A stretch of DNA of 51,000 nt, from positions 382,501 through 433,500 of the forward strand of contig JACVTC010000135.1 of NCBI GenBank assembly GCA_016946835.1, written 5' to 3'. The position numbers and the translations under genes were made by a program. Position 1 is the first letter of the stretch. Each line of letters begins with the position of its first letter. Under the pieces are notes generated by a model. It was not told where the DNA came from, searched no databases, and worked only from the letters and a program-made list of their open reading frames with translations. Below, piece after piece: positions 1-12,200 of the stretch. This DNA is from Neocallimastix lanati (nom. inval.) (lineage: Eukaryota > Neocallimastigomycota > Neocallimastigomycetes > Neocallimastigales > Neocallimastigaceae).

Positions 1-344
1 GAAAAGTTGCATTTCGCAAAATTTTAATAAATAGATAAATTAATAATAAAATAAGTAAATAATAAAATTATTATAATATATTAATAAATAAAAAATTTAT
101 AAATAATAATTTTTAAATAGAAATTTTTTTTTTTATTATTTTTATTAAAAAGAACTATTAATAATAATAAAAAATAAAAAGTTTTATAATTAATATTTTT
201 ATTTTTTATTATTATTAAAAGCTTTATAATTAATATTAAAAAATAAAATAAAAATAAAAAAAAAAGGAACAATTAATAAAAACAAAATAAAAAGATTGAT
301 AAATAAAATATAAAAAATAAAATAGAAATAAAAAAAAAGAATTG

Positions 345-583
345 ATAATAAAAAATAAAAAATAAAAAATAAAAAATAAAAAATAAAAAATAAAAAATAA
401 AAAATAAAAAATAAAAAATAAAAAATAAAAAATAAAAAATAAAAAATAAAAAATAAAAAATAAAAAATAAAAAATAAAAAATAAAAAATAAAAAATAAAA
501 AATAAAAAATAAAAAATAAAAAATAAAAAATAAAAAAATAAAAAATAAAAAATAAAAAAATAAAAAATAAAAAATAAAAAAAT
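345..583. repeat. (TAAAAAA)n satellite
   Basis: About 34 near-perfect tandem copies of the 7-mer TAAAAAA, with a few extra A residues near the right end. It creates spurious open frames on the minus strand rich in Phe, Ile, Tyr and Leu. Confidence 0.9.
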
Positions 584-590
584 AGATACC

Positions 591-905
591 ACCTAAAATC
601 ATCATAACTTTGTGCTACTTTTAACTCCCTTTTATTTAGATGTCCTCATCTTTTTTTTTCTTTTACTGGATTATTTATAAATATTTCTTTTATTAAAATA
701 TTCCTACAAACATCATAGCAACGATTGTTATGATCATAATGGGCGATGATTACTCATTATGCCTATCATAAAAAAAAAAAACTAATAAAACATAAAAAAA
801 TAAAAATTAAAAAATAAAAATAAAAAAAAAAAAACCACAAGTATTATATTGGAACCATCACTACTCTCAATGGTATAATCACTTACGTGGTGGAAATCAC
901 TTTAT
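591..905. other. Unassigned island of higher complexity
   Basis: This stretch is visibly less AT-rich than its surroundings and contains short dyads, for example ACCATCACTACTCTCAATGGT near 853-873. No frame or known repeat could be assigned. It may be a relic of a mobile element. Confidence 0.35.
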
Positions 906-1302
906 TATTACCTATTTTAATTATATTTTTATATTTTTATATTTTTATTATTTAATTATTAATATTTCCTTTAATAATATTTATTAATATTTATTATACT
1001 TTATATATAAAACTAAAATTTCTAATATATATTTAAATGTTTTAAAAAATAAAAAATAATAATATCTCTAATTTATAATAACAAAACTTTTTTCTTTAAA
1101 ATCAACAAAAGAATAGAAATAACAATAATTGAATAGTAAGTCTTTTCTAATAGTTTATATTAAACATTTTTTTTAATATGTTTTAACTGTTTAAAATTAA
1201 AATAGTATAAAAAATTAATACTAATTACTTTACAGAATTATAATTTATTTTAATGAATGCTATATATCATTATTATTAATTTACTCTATAAAAATATGAT
1301 TA

Positions 1303-1350
1303 TTGAAAACATGGAATGTTGAATATAGATTCAACATTCCATGTTTTCAA
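1303..1350. repeat. Perfect 21-bp inverted repeat with 6-nt loop
   Basis: Arms 1303-1323 and 1330-1350 are exact reverse complements (TTGAAAACATGGAATGTTGAA and its complement) around the loop TATAGA. The arms are far less AT-rich than the flanks, so chance is unlikely. Confidence 0.95.
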
Positions 1351-1741
1351 AAATTTTCAATTTTATGATATATATGTTGTATAGAATGTTTATTTCTAAA
1401 TAAAAACATAGTTTAACTTTATAACAAAGAAAAACAATTCAAGATTTACTTTTATTTTTTTATATATATTAATATAATATTATCCTATTTATAATTATGA
1501 TGTAAAATAAGGACATAATTAAAATAGCTTTTCCTTTTAAGTCTTGTTATTAAATTCATTAACATATTATATATAGTTTAAATTTTAATATGAATTAAAT
1601 ATTTATTACTTTCTTATAAATATTTAATTATAAAAAATATTTTGTATTATAAAGTTATTAAATAATATATACATAGCTTTAAAATAAGCCAATGGATTAT
1701 TATTTAAGATAGTAATGATATAGTTTATCTTTTTTACTAAT

Positions 1742-1779
1742 ATTGTAATTATTATATTATGTAATATAATAATTATAAT
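1742..1779. repeat. 18-bp inverted repeat (one G-T wobble)
   Basis: Arms 1742-1759 and 1762-1779 pair along their whole length with a single wobble and a 2-nt loop. The all-AT composition makes chance more likely than for the dyad at 1303. Confidence 0.7.
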
Positions 1780-1837
1780 GTTAAATTATATAATAAAAAA
1801 ATACTATTATGAAGGGAAAAACATATTTAGTGTTTAT

Positions 1838-1911
1838 TTTGTAAATCTTTTTTATTCAATTTTAATTAAGAAAATTTGTAAATCTTTTTTATTCAATTTT
1901 AATTAAGAAAA
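1838..1911 (+). repeat. Tandem duplication of a 37-bp unit
   Basis: 1838-1874 and 1875-1911 are identical head-to-tail copies, each beginning TTTGTAAATCTTTTTTATTC. Perfect identity implies a recent duplication. Confidence 0.9.
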
Positions 1912-2765
1912 ATTTATTATTTTTTAATGAAATTTTCATTTAAAACAACAATATCTATAAAAAAAAAATTAGTCATCTATTTTAAATCAATGCCTCAAAA
2001 GGAATTACTACTTTTATAAAAAATAATGAATAAAAATTTGAATAACTGTTCATATAAAACATATATTGAATATTTAATTAATTTTAATTCTAGTTCAATA
2101 CTTTCAAGTCTAAATGCTATATATTATAGTGCTTCACTTCAGAAATTTATTTTAATAAGGTGAATATAGAAGAATATAGAATTATGAAAAAATTATCCAT
2201 TTAACTATTTATATTTAATGTATATAATTATATATTTATATATATAAAAAAAAAGTTATGTTATTATATTTAATGTTTACGATTATTTATCCTATAAAAA
2301 TCTTTTATTATTTTTGATTATGATATGTTTTAGGTAAAATTATATATATATATTTTTTATAATAATTATTATATAATAAAATACAAAAAAAATATATATA
2401 TTTTTTACTTAAAACATAATTTAATAATAATTTTTTAAATAATGATAATTTCTTTATATCTTTTATTATTTAATTATCTGTAATATTCGTTTAAAATTAT
2501 TGTATTTGTATTTATTTTAGTTTTAAATTTTTTTTTTTTTTATTTTTTATTTATTTATGATTAAGTTATAAATTTTTTTTTTTTTTTAATTGATTCAAAT
2601 TATTATTAATTAAAAACTTTAAAATTGAATTTTTTTATATAAATAAGTAAAAAAAAATGTTTTTTTTTCTTAATATTTATGTTGTCAAAATATAGAAATA
2701 GTTTTTATATCTTTTAATTTCTACTTTAATAAAATTCAATAATACATTTCAGGTTAATTGGAAAT

Positions 2766-2837
2766 ATTTTGAAATTTAAAAATTTCAAAATTTTTTTAAT
2801 TATAAAAAGTTCATTTTGAAACTGAATTTTTCAGTTT
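2766..2837. repeat. Two adjacent small hairpins
   Basis: A perfect 12-bp stem (2766-2777 with 2780-2791) is followed 27 nt later by an 8-bp stem AAACTGAA/TTCAGTTT (2819-2826 with 2830-2837). Confidence 0.75.
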
Positions 2838-2901
2838 TTTATACTTATCAAAAGAAATTAAAGGAGAAAGGTAATTGATAAATGAAATAATGAATGAATC
2901 A

Positions 2902-2945
2902 ACGAAAATTTTAACTTATATTATTATATAAGTTAAAATTTTCGT
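2902..2945. repeat. Perfect 19-bp inverted repeat 250 bp upstream of the scaffoldin start
   Basis: Arms 2902-2920 (ACGAAAATTTTAACTTATA) and 2927-2945 are exact reverse complements around the loop TTATTA. The position suits a promoter or 5' UTR element, but no function can be read from it. Confidence 0.92.
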
Positions 2946-3192
2946 ATATTATAGTAAAATATATTTAATGTTTTACTCATATTCACTAAAATCTTAATTC
3001 AAATTTAATCATCATAATTATAGGATTGATATATAAAATAGAAAGACATTGTATATAGCTTTAAATTTTGTAAATAATAGAATAGCCAAAACTAATCTAA
3101 TATTTTGTAAATTTCAATTAAAATAATACCTACTGTATAAAAATTCGAATTAAATTTTGCTAAATTTAAAAAATAACCATCATTTATAAGAA

Positions 3193-3253
3193 ATGGTGAA
3201 TATAAAATATTTAAGTCTACCGTTGATGGTAGGCTTGTTGTCTGTACAAGCAG
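3193..3253 (+). other. Signal-peptide exon of the scaffoldin gene
   Basis: This 61-nt exon encodes a 20-residue hydrophobic signal peptide ending S-V-Q-A and leaves one G for the next codon. The donor GTAAAA follows at 3254, and the next acceptor is TTTACGTAG ending at 3349. The joined codon is GAT (Asp). Keeping secretion on its own phase-1 exon is common in secreted modular proteins. Confidence 0.85.
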
Positions 3254-6200
3254 GTAAAATTATTTTTAAATACATAATGAATTGATTAAAATATTATAAT
3301 AATGGTAATTATTTATTTGTTATCTATATATAATAATTGATTTACGTAGATTCATTTGAATGGAATGGTTCGACGATAGAAGGGACATGTAATTAAATAT
3401 ATATATATATATTATAAATTACTTATTTAAAAGGAATACTAAAGAAATAAACATTTATTATATCTCAAAAAATAATTTATAATTATTAATTATACTAGGT
3501 ACAACTCCTGGTTATTACTATGCTACACCTAAAAGTCCAGCAACAGTCGGTAAAATGATTAAATGTACTTCAGAAGCGGGAATTGATGATGCAGAAGCAG
3601 GTATATATAGAATTAGTGGCATAAATTATTTATGTCCTACATCGACTACTTGTATTATTGAAAACACCACTGGAGGAAGTGAAAACTATATTGATAATGG
3701 AAATTTAAATAAAATCGGATACTATAAAATTAATAATAAATATTATATATGTAGTACGGATACCAGTGGTGCTATGATATCTAGTGGTAAAGTATGTGAT
3801 CAAATCACACCATCTAGTTCTTCTTGTGGAGAAAGTACAATAGGTCAATTAGTACAAATTTCAAACAGTTCCTATGGTCTCTGTCTTGCAGAGTATCTTG
3901 ATAAAAAGGAATATCCAGCTTTAGCATTTCCAAGTGAGGCTATCAGTGGTCCTATTCCACAATATTTTGTCAAACATGTTAAGAAAACAGAAGAAAATGT
4001 TAATACCGTTGTATTTAGTTTTGATGTTTCCACAAATTACTATGTTGTAAACCAAGTTTATCTTGGAGGAAGTTTAGGAGTAAGTGGTATTGTGTTTAAG
4101 GCCAATGGAGGAACTACTGGTCTTGAATGTGCTGAAGCTAAAACCGGTAAATACATTACAAGAAAGGAAGACTTTTGTGGAATTGGTTCTGGAAAATACT
4201 TTGAATGTACCAATGGTAAATGTACATCCTATGAACAATCTAAACCAGATATTCCGGAATTAAATGGTGAAAAGTGTACCTACGATTCTGAAAATACTAG
4301 ATATAATGGAAATTGTGAGTGTATTTTATAATAAATAATTAAATATTATTTATAAAAATAAATTTTAGTTTATGAATTGATTTAATAAAATACATATTTA
4401 TAATAAAATACATATTTATAATAAAATACATATTTATTATTATATAATAATTATTATTACATAAAATTATATTTATGGAAAACCTATTACTATAGGTGTA
4501 ACTATAGGATCAAAAGATACGTCAAAACCATTCTACTTGATTGATGAAAGTAATAGTATTGTTGAAAATACCTCTAATAATAATAAAATTATTCAAATAA
4601 ATTCAAGCGGAAATACACAAATTGAACATGCTGGTGTAGGTTATTTTCTTAATGCCGATGTTAACACTAATGAAAACTATCCATTGATTCTTTGTGAAGC
4701 GGATAATAATTGTGCATTAAGTACGGTTGAAGCACCAGGATATTACGTTAATATTGATGATAACACACCAAGCGCGTCTTCTATAGTATGTACCACAACA
4801 AAAAATTGTGTAGCATATACACCATGTAGTGATGTCGGATGTATTACTATATCAGGAAGTACAGTTAATCTTAAAGGTTCAATTGATTATCCTATGGACA
4901 GAAATGAAGGAGTTGATAAGCAATATTTATTATATGATGTTGAACCTTCAAAATTCCCAGGGGTAACAGTTGCAGGTAACTATGCCGTTCAAATGAAAAT
5001 TGCCAAGAAAGAAAGTAATGATAAAGGGTATGGTACCGTTACTCTTAATGAATTAAAAACCACATGTACTGATACACCAGATAATGAAATTATAAAACAT
5101 AATGGAAATTTCTATTATTGTGCTGGTGGAATTGAAGTTGAAATGAAAGATAGTGGAGCAAGATTTGCTATTTCAATTAATGGTGAATATAAAATTATCG
5201 ATATTATGAAAACCGCTGCTATTGAAAAAGATTCTACTCTTGTTGATGCTTGTAAGTATTTATGAAAATTAAAAAAATAGAAATTTAAATTATAATATTA
5301 TAAAAGTATTATTAAACAAATTTAAAATTAAAAAAAAAATTATATATATATATAAATAATAAAATGTTAATTTTATTATTAGATCTTGGTTATTACGTTG
5401 ACAGAAGTTCTGGAGCGTCTGGCGTTGTTCATTGTGAAAAAAAAGATGCTGATGGTGCGGAACATCCCTCGGATTATATGGAATGTGCAGCTAAAACGGT
5501 TGATTATGTTGATAACTATGAAGTCTTTGTTAATAAGGAATTACGTTTCCCAGGTAGTAATGGTTCAGAACTCAATGCTAAATTGATTATTTGTAGTAAC
5601 GATGAAGGTAATTGTAAGGTTCCAGAGGATAATGGTGGCTATCATAATCCATATATAAAAGAAAAGGAATTAATGGGAAATAGATTCTATATTAATCATC
5701 AAAACAGTGAAAAAACTCTTATTTATTGTAGTTCTATGACATATTGTTTTGAAATGAGTAGTTCCAGTAATCCAGAACTTGTTAAAGGAATATATATTAA
5801 TGGTGTTGAAGATTTAGCCCTCATTAAATGTGTAGAAGATAAAACTACAAATAATGATGGGGAAGAGGAAATCAAAATTGTTTGTGATTCAATGGCTAGT
5901 GTAGAAAAATACGGTTACTATGTAAATTACAGAAACGATACTACAATTAGATGTGATCTTGAATCATGCATCTTAATCAGTTATGATAATCATAAACGAA
6001 CATTTATTAACAGTGATAGTGAAAGTGATTATAGAATTATTAAATGTCAAAATGGAAATGAGTGTAAAGTAGTTGAAAAATCCCAAAATTATTATATTGA
6101 TAGTAGTTCAAATTCCAATGCTTTAATAAGATGTAATACTTCTGATAATACTTGTACTAAGGTAACTGGTGGAAATCGTGATGTATATATTTCTGGTGAT

Positions 6201-9200
6201 GGTGAGGATGTAATTATTTGTACCACTAATTCATGTAATTATCAAAATAGTGAAGCAACTAGTGCTGATGTAGATCAAACATATTATTTAAATGCTGATT
6301 CGTCTGCTGAAATTCCGCTGATTACAGCCGTTGAAGTTAAAGAAACGGCAGTCACACGAAAAAAAAGAGATCAAACATATAAATGGAGTGCCCCTGAAGA
6401 AAAACCAAAATCCAATAGTGTATTTATTAATAAAAATGCAATATCTGAAAAATATGGTATTATTTATTGTACATCCGAAACTCAATGTAACGAAATAGAA
6501 ACATTCGATACCGAATATATAGATATTATTACTCCTAAAGTTATATATTTCGACGGATTAAATAATGAATGGAAACAAAACATTAATTATTTAACTTCTA
6601 ACTCTTTAGATTCAACTTATATTTTCCTTGTTAATAAATTAAATGCTGAAATTATTAAAACTGGAGGATCCAATTCTTCATTAGTGAGTTGTAAAAAAGA
6701 AAACAATGCTTGGTCATGTGAATATTTAACTTCAGGAATTCTTAATTATTATGTATATAAGTATTCAGGTGATAAATTAATTACCTATAGTAATAACGAC
6801 TTTACTATTTCCAGTACAATGGATAATGGATATTATTTAAATAGTGAAAACATAATAAAATGCACATCAGATACATGTGCAATTTACTTAGGAGTTGAAA
6901 GTTGTACACCAGAAAATGTTGGTGCTATAATATCCACCAGTAATGAATTATGTGTAGGATATGATTCGACTGCAACCAATGATAACGACAAACCAAAAAC
7001 AGTATCTATCAACGATAATCAAAAGTATTTAATTGATTCAAAAAAATTCCCCGGCTATTCAAATGTTATTAGTAATGGCTCAATATTGATTAATGTTAGT
7101 GATAATAAAATTTTACAAGTAAAACCAAATAATGATGAATATTACCTTATATCCTCTGACTATACCATCATTGGAGCAGCTGATACCGAAGGTACAGTGT
7201 ATAAATGTGAAAAAGCTTCAGGATCTAATCCACCAATTTGTACAAAACAGAGTCAAACAGACACGAAGTATTATCCAAATTCAGATAGTTCATCAATGAA
7301 GAATTACCCTAACATTAAATGTGAAAAGATAAAGGACGAAGAAAACAGTACAGAAACTGTCACAAAATACAAAATTCCTTGTACACTCTCAAGAAAGAGT
7401 GGTGATGAAGTCTATTGTTTGAAAGCCAATAACAATAACAGACTTAGTTCCTGTATCGGAAATTGTGGAGTTAATGCAACCTGTTATGATATAACTAACA
7501 CTATAGGATACTATCTTCCATACCAAAAGAGCAATTTAATTGAATGTAGTAGTAATTGTAAGAACTATACAGTCTCTGCAGGATATTATGCTAGTGCAGA
7601 TATTTCAAAGTCACTCATACTATGTAAAAAGTCGGTAGACGGTTTTCGTTGTGACTATGAAGATGATGTGAATGATGGATATTTCATTGGAGAAAAAAGT
7701 AGTAGCCTTGTTAAATGTAAAGATAATGTATGTTCGAAAGTTACGATTAATGCAAGCAATTTAGGATATTATGTTAGTGGTGAAAGTGGTAATGCATTAA
7801 TTAATTGTATATCAGAAAATAATGTTATTAAATGTGTTGCCGATTCTAAACCAGTATTAGGATGGTATTTAAATGCAGCTGTATCTGGAAATAGTTCAAA
7901 TGAGAAATATTTGATCAAATGTGTTTCGGATAATAGCGGTAAAATTACTTGTAAAGAAATGGAAGTACCGAATAAAGGCTTTTTCATTAGTGCTTTCGAT
8001 TCATCAAAATTAATTAATTGCGAAGACTCAAGTTGCAGTAGCATAAATTTATATAATGGATATTACGTTAACGGAGAAACAAATCAATTAATTTATTGCA
8101 TTAATAATGTATGCACTGAAGAAAACGGAAAAGGATGGTATAAAAGCATTTATTATGATAATGTAATATACTGCAATAATGGTTGTAAGAAGCTGGACGT
8201 AAATAATATTAATAAAAATGGATACTACATTAATTCAGATAGTAGATCTCCTAAATATCCGTTATTAGAAATTAGATATTCAAATTTAATATATGAAAAA
8301 AGTAACTATTATAATGGATGGTATTTGAATGCAGATACTAATGATAGTAATATGATAATCGAATGTAATTCAAACGGTATTGTTCCAATTTGTAATGGAA
8401 AGACACTTGGAAGTGGTACAGATTGTTCTTCAAGTAATAATGGCAAATTTATTAATGATAACGGTGAAATTAAGTGGTGTATTAATGAAGAAAAAGTGAA
8501 TTTAGTTTCTAATGGACCAACAGTAATTGCTAAAATTACTGGTCGTAATTTTATACCATGGATATCCGATGCAAGCGGCTTTGTTATTTTTTCCGTGGGT
8601 AGTAAATTCATAATACAAAAAAAGATTGATGGTTACTATTATGACGATAAAAATAGTGAACTTTACTATTGTAGTGGTAGTGGTTCAGGAATTTGTAATA
8701 AAATTGAAAAAGGTAATATTACACCAGGATATTATATAAATTATACCGAAAAGACAATTATTAGATGTGGTAGATATGATGATAAACTATGTGAAACGTT
8801 TAGTTCAGGATTATCTTGTACAGAATATAATGTTGCCTTTCGCAGTAATGATATTGTATTATGTACAAATGGAGGCTATGTCACTATGGAAAATATAAAT
8901 ATCGAAAATATCTACGCATTAGATATTAAATATAAAAGTGGAAATCCAACTTTCCCAAAGAAGAGTGATAGTAAATACACAAGATATATATTGGCGGATG
9001 TTAATAAGTATTATGTAAAATATAATGAAGCTATTGAAGAAGTTTCGGAATGTCCTGAAAATTCAAATACCGATGAAAAGAATGATAAAATAGTGTGTAT
9101 GACGACTGGTACTAATCCTAAATTAGTTCAAGTTAACAACCTTGATAAGACTATTGGATTATCAAGTAGCACCATTTATTATGTAAGTAAAAATGATGAA

Positions 9201-12200
9201 TTAAAGAATATTGAATATGACGCAGATACAAATAATGGATACTTTGAATATAAGGGAAATGACCTATCAAACTCAAATATATTGAGTACAGTGTATATCA
9301 AGAAAACCGATAAAAATAAAGTTGAATTTAAATATGTTTGTCCAATCGGTGGAATATGTGTTAGGAAAGAAAAAGCTGAGGAACCGGTACTTGGTTTCCA
9401 ATTTGAAAATGGTATTTTAAAGATGCAAAAAAGAAACGGTAAATCAAATGAAGTCACTGAAAAAATTATGCCTGGTATATATATTAAATATGATGGAACG
9501 AGCACGAATAGAAATGAAGTTATTAATTGCTATCTTACTTCAAATGGAGTTAAATGTGAGAATATTAATAAGACTTCATCTGGAATTTCCTATGATGGTA
9601 AAAATATTAGTGCCGATGGTGTTACCAGTAACAAATTATTCTCGAAATTTGTTATAAAGAAGTCAGTAAATAAGAGAGACAATAATAATGAAAGTAATGT
9701 TCTAATAATTAAAGAATTAACAGCAACGTCTTATAATGAGGCAGAATTTACATCAACAACTAATATTTTCTTAAATGGCGACCTTAAAAAGATTACAAAT
9801 GATATCATTGCCACTCAAGATGAAACAAAAGTCACAGGTTACATTTGTAACAATATTGGTGAATGTAAAAAGATAGAAAATTCTGGAAATAAAAAGTATT
9901 TACTTAACACTGCTCAAGAGGGAAGTATAATAAATGCAGTAGTAGTCTGTGGTAATCATGGAACTGAAGGTGATAAATGTAAGTTTATTAATGCTCAAGA
10001 GGGAGCTATTTATGAAAATTACGCAGCCACTGGTGTAAATGATGCTTTAATTACATGTACTTCTTCTGGATGTAAAACGGAACCAGCCTTATCATCAGGT
10101 GAATTACCACAATGCGAATATAGTTCATTAACTAGAGATATTGTAAAAGATGAATTTGGTAGTTGTATTCGTGCTGATACACAAAAATCATTAGGTGTTA
10201 ATCAACATTGTATACTTAATGGATTAATTTATATGTATGATGGTAGTGTCTGTAGTACTATTATAAGAAGTGAAACAATTGGTATGAAATTATTCGATGC
10301 AACATTAAGAGAATTAACTATTTCTAAGATTGTAGAAAATCACTATGGTGCAACATTATATAATTGTCCAAGATCAAATGGAGGATGCTATGTAACATCT
10401 GGTTATATTGCAAGTACAGCACAAAGTGCAGCAGGATATTCCATATGTAATAGTAAGAATGGTTGTACTTATATTTCATCGTCTGAATTAACAAACTCAT
10501 GTTCGGAAGCAGGAGAAGGAGGCTTAATTTTAGATAATAAGTATATTAAATTATGCAAAAATGGTGGAAGGGATATAAGTACTAATACCGCTGGTTATTA
10601 TCCTGTTAATATAAGTGTTAATGATAATTTCCCAGATAGTAAATTTGGCGATAAATTATTAATTAATGTCGATATAAATAATAATATGGCTGTTTATTCT
10701 ATGGTATTAACTGATGGTTATCTTCTACTAGATATCAATAGTAAAATTCTTAGGGGTGAAGCATTAGCAATTAGTAGTGGTAATATTTATCCTTCTACTA
10801 CTCCATGTACTATGGATAAATGTTCATTATATATTTGTGAAAGCGACAATAGAAAATGCGAAATTGTAGCAGAAGCAGAAAAACAATATGGTTATTATAC
10901 CTCTACTTCCTATTCTAAAGATTTAATAACATGCACTAAAAATGCAAGTAAAAATTTAGTTGAATGTAAATTAACTAGAGATGCCATATATGTTGTAAAT
11001 ATTATTGACAGAAATATTATTGACACTATTATTAAAGATAGTATAAATTCAGCGTCCATTTCATTCAGTTCAAATGATAATAATAAATATTTCTCAATCA
11101 CTACAGGATTCCCAGGATTCAGTGATAGTACCGCTTCAAATGCAGTTAAACTTAGTATTATTGCTGAAGCTAAAAAGTATAGTATTACTCCTTTGAAGAC
11201 TGATAATTACGTATTATTAAATAGTTACGAAAACAGATTAGCGATTAAAACTGAAAGTCGTGAAATAAAAAATATTTATCTCTGTAATTCTTCAGTAGGA
11301 AAATGTGTGAAAAATGATGTTGAAGATGGATGGTATATTAGTGGACAAAGTGGTTACGAAGGAATACGTTGTGAGAATGGAAGTTGCGTCATGAAAGAAA
11401 CTTTAAATAAATCATGTAGTGGTGAAGGTGACTTTATCATTAAGGAAAATGTATATCAATACTGTGTAATTAAAAACAAAAGTATTACTTCTATTAAAAT
11501 TACAGAAAATGTAGGTAAAATATTACAATTGACTAGTAAGGATAAAAAATTAGTATTCCCCAATAATAAAACATTTACTGTTGTATATAGTAATTCGGTT
11601 AAGGGTATTGGTTACAGTAGTAGTGAAAGTGTAGATACACCAAATGGTCTCACTCTCTGTACTACCGTTAATACATCTGGAAATGGAAATTGTGTAAAGG
11701 AAAATGGAAATCAATTACTTAGTGGAGAGTACTGTTTGTACGGAACTAAGATTTATTCTAACGTAACAGAAGCTTCTGTTTCAAAATGTAAGCAACAGTT
11801 CACAGAGGGAGTTTCTGTAGAAGTATTTTATGGAACTAAGAAAGCAAGTGCTACAGAAATAGAGAATCCTGGTACTCAAATGTTCTACTGTAAAAATGGA
11901 GAATGTAGAGTAACTACAGGATACAAAAAGATAAGTAGTTATTACAGATGTGATTACTCCAAATGTACGAAGACAAATGGAAGTACCGGATATGAAAATG
12001 GTGATTTAAAATCAAGTAAATTAGTTACTGCTGATGGTGAAAAATCCTTCGCTAAGGATACATACTTCTATATTAACGGAAGTAACAATTTCCCAGGAAC
12101 TGAAACTTATCAGTCATTTATTGTTGAAGTTGGTGCGGATTACGCTGTACCATTTATTGGAAATGGATATTACTTATTCAGTAGTGCTGGTGCAATGTTA

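Larger units (their letters stand above)
1..3192. other. AT-rich DNA upstream of the scaffoldin gene
   Basis: No gene is supported here. It holds a 7-bp satellite (about 345-583), an unassigned less AT-rich island (591-905), a 37-bp tandem duplication (1838-1911) and several hairpins listed separately. Bases 6-20 resemble one unit of the foldback found at 47.5 kb. The promoter must lie here, but in such AT-rich DNA I cannot single out a TATA box. Confidence 0.7.

Noticed and set aside
236-605. Minus-strand frames of Phe-Ile-Tyr-Leu repeats
   Set aside because: Produced by the 7-bp TAAAAAA satellite.
5364-5382. ATG at 5364 as start of the giant protein
   Set aside because: It lies in intron 4; the repeats and frame continue upstream into four earlier exons including a signal peptide.
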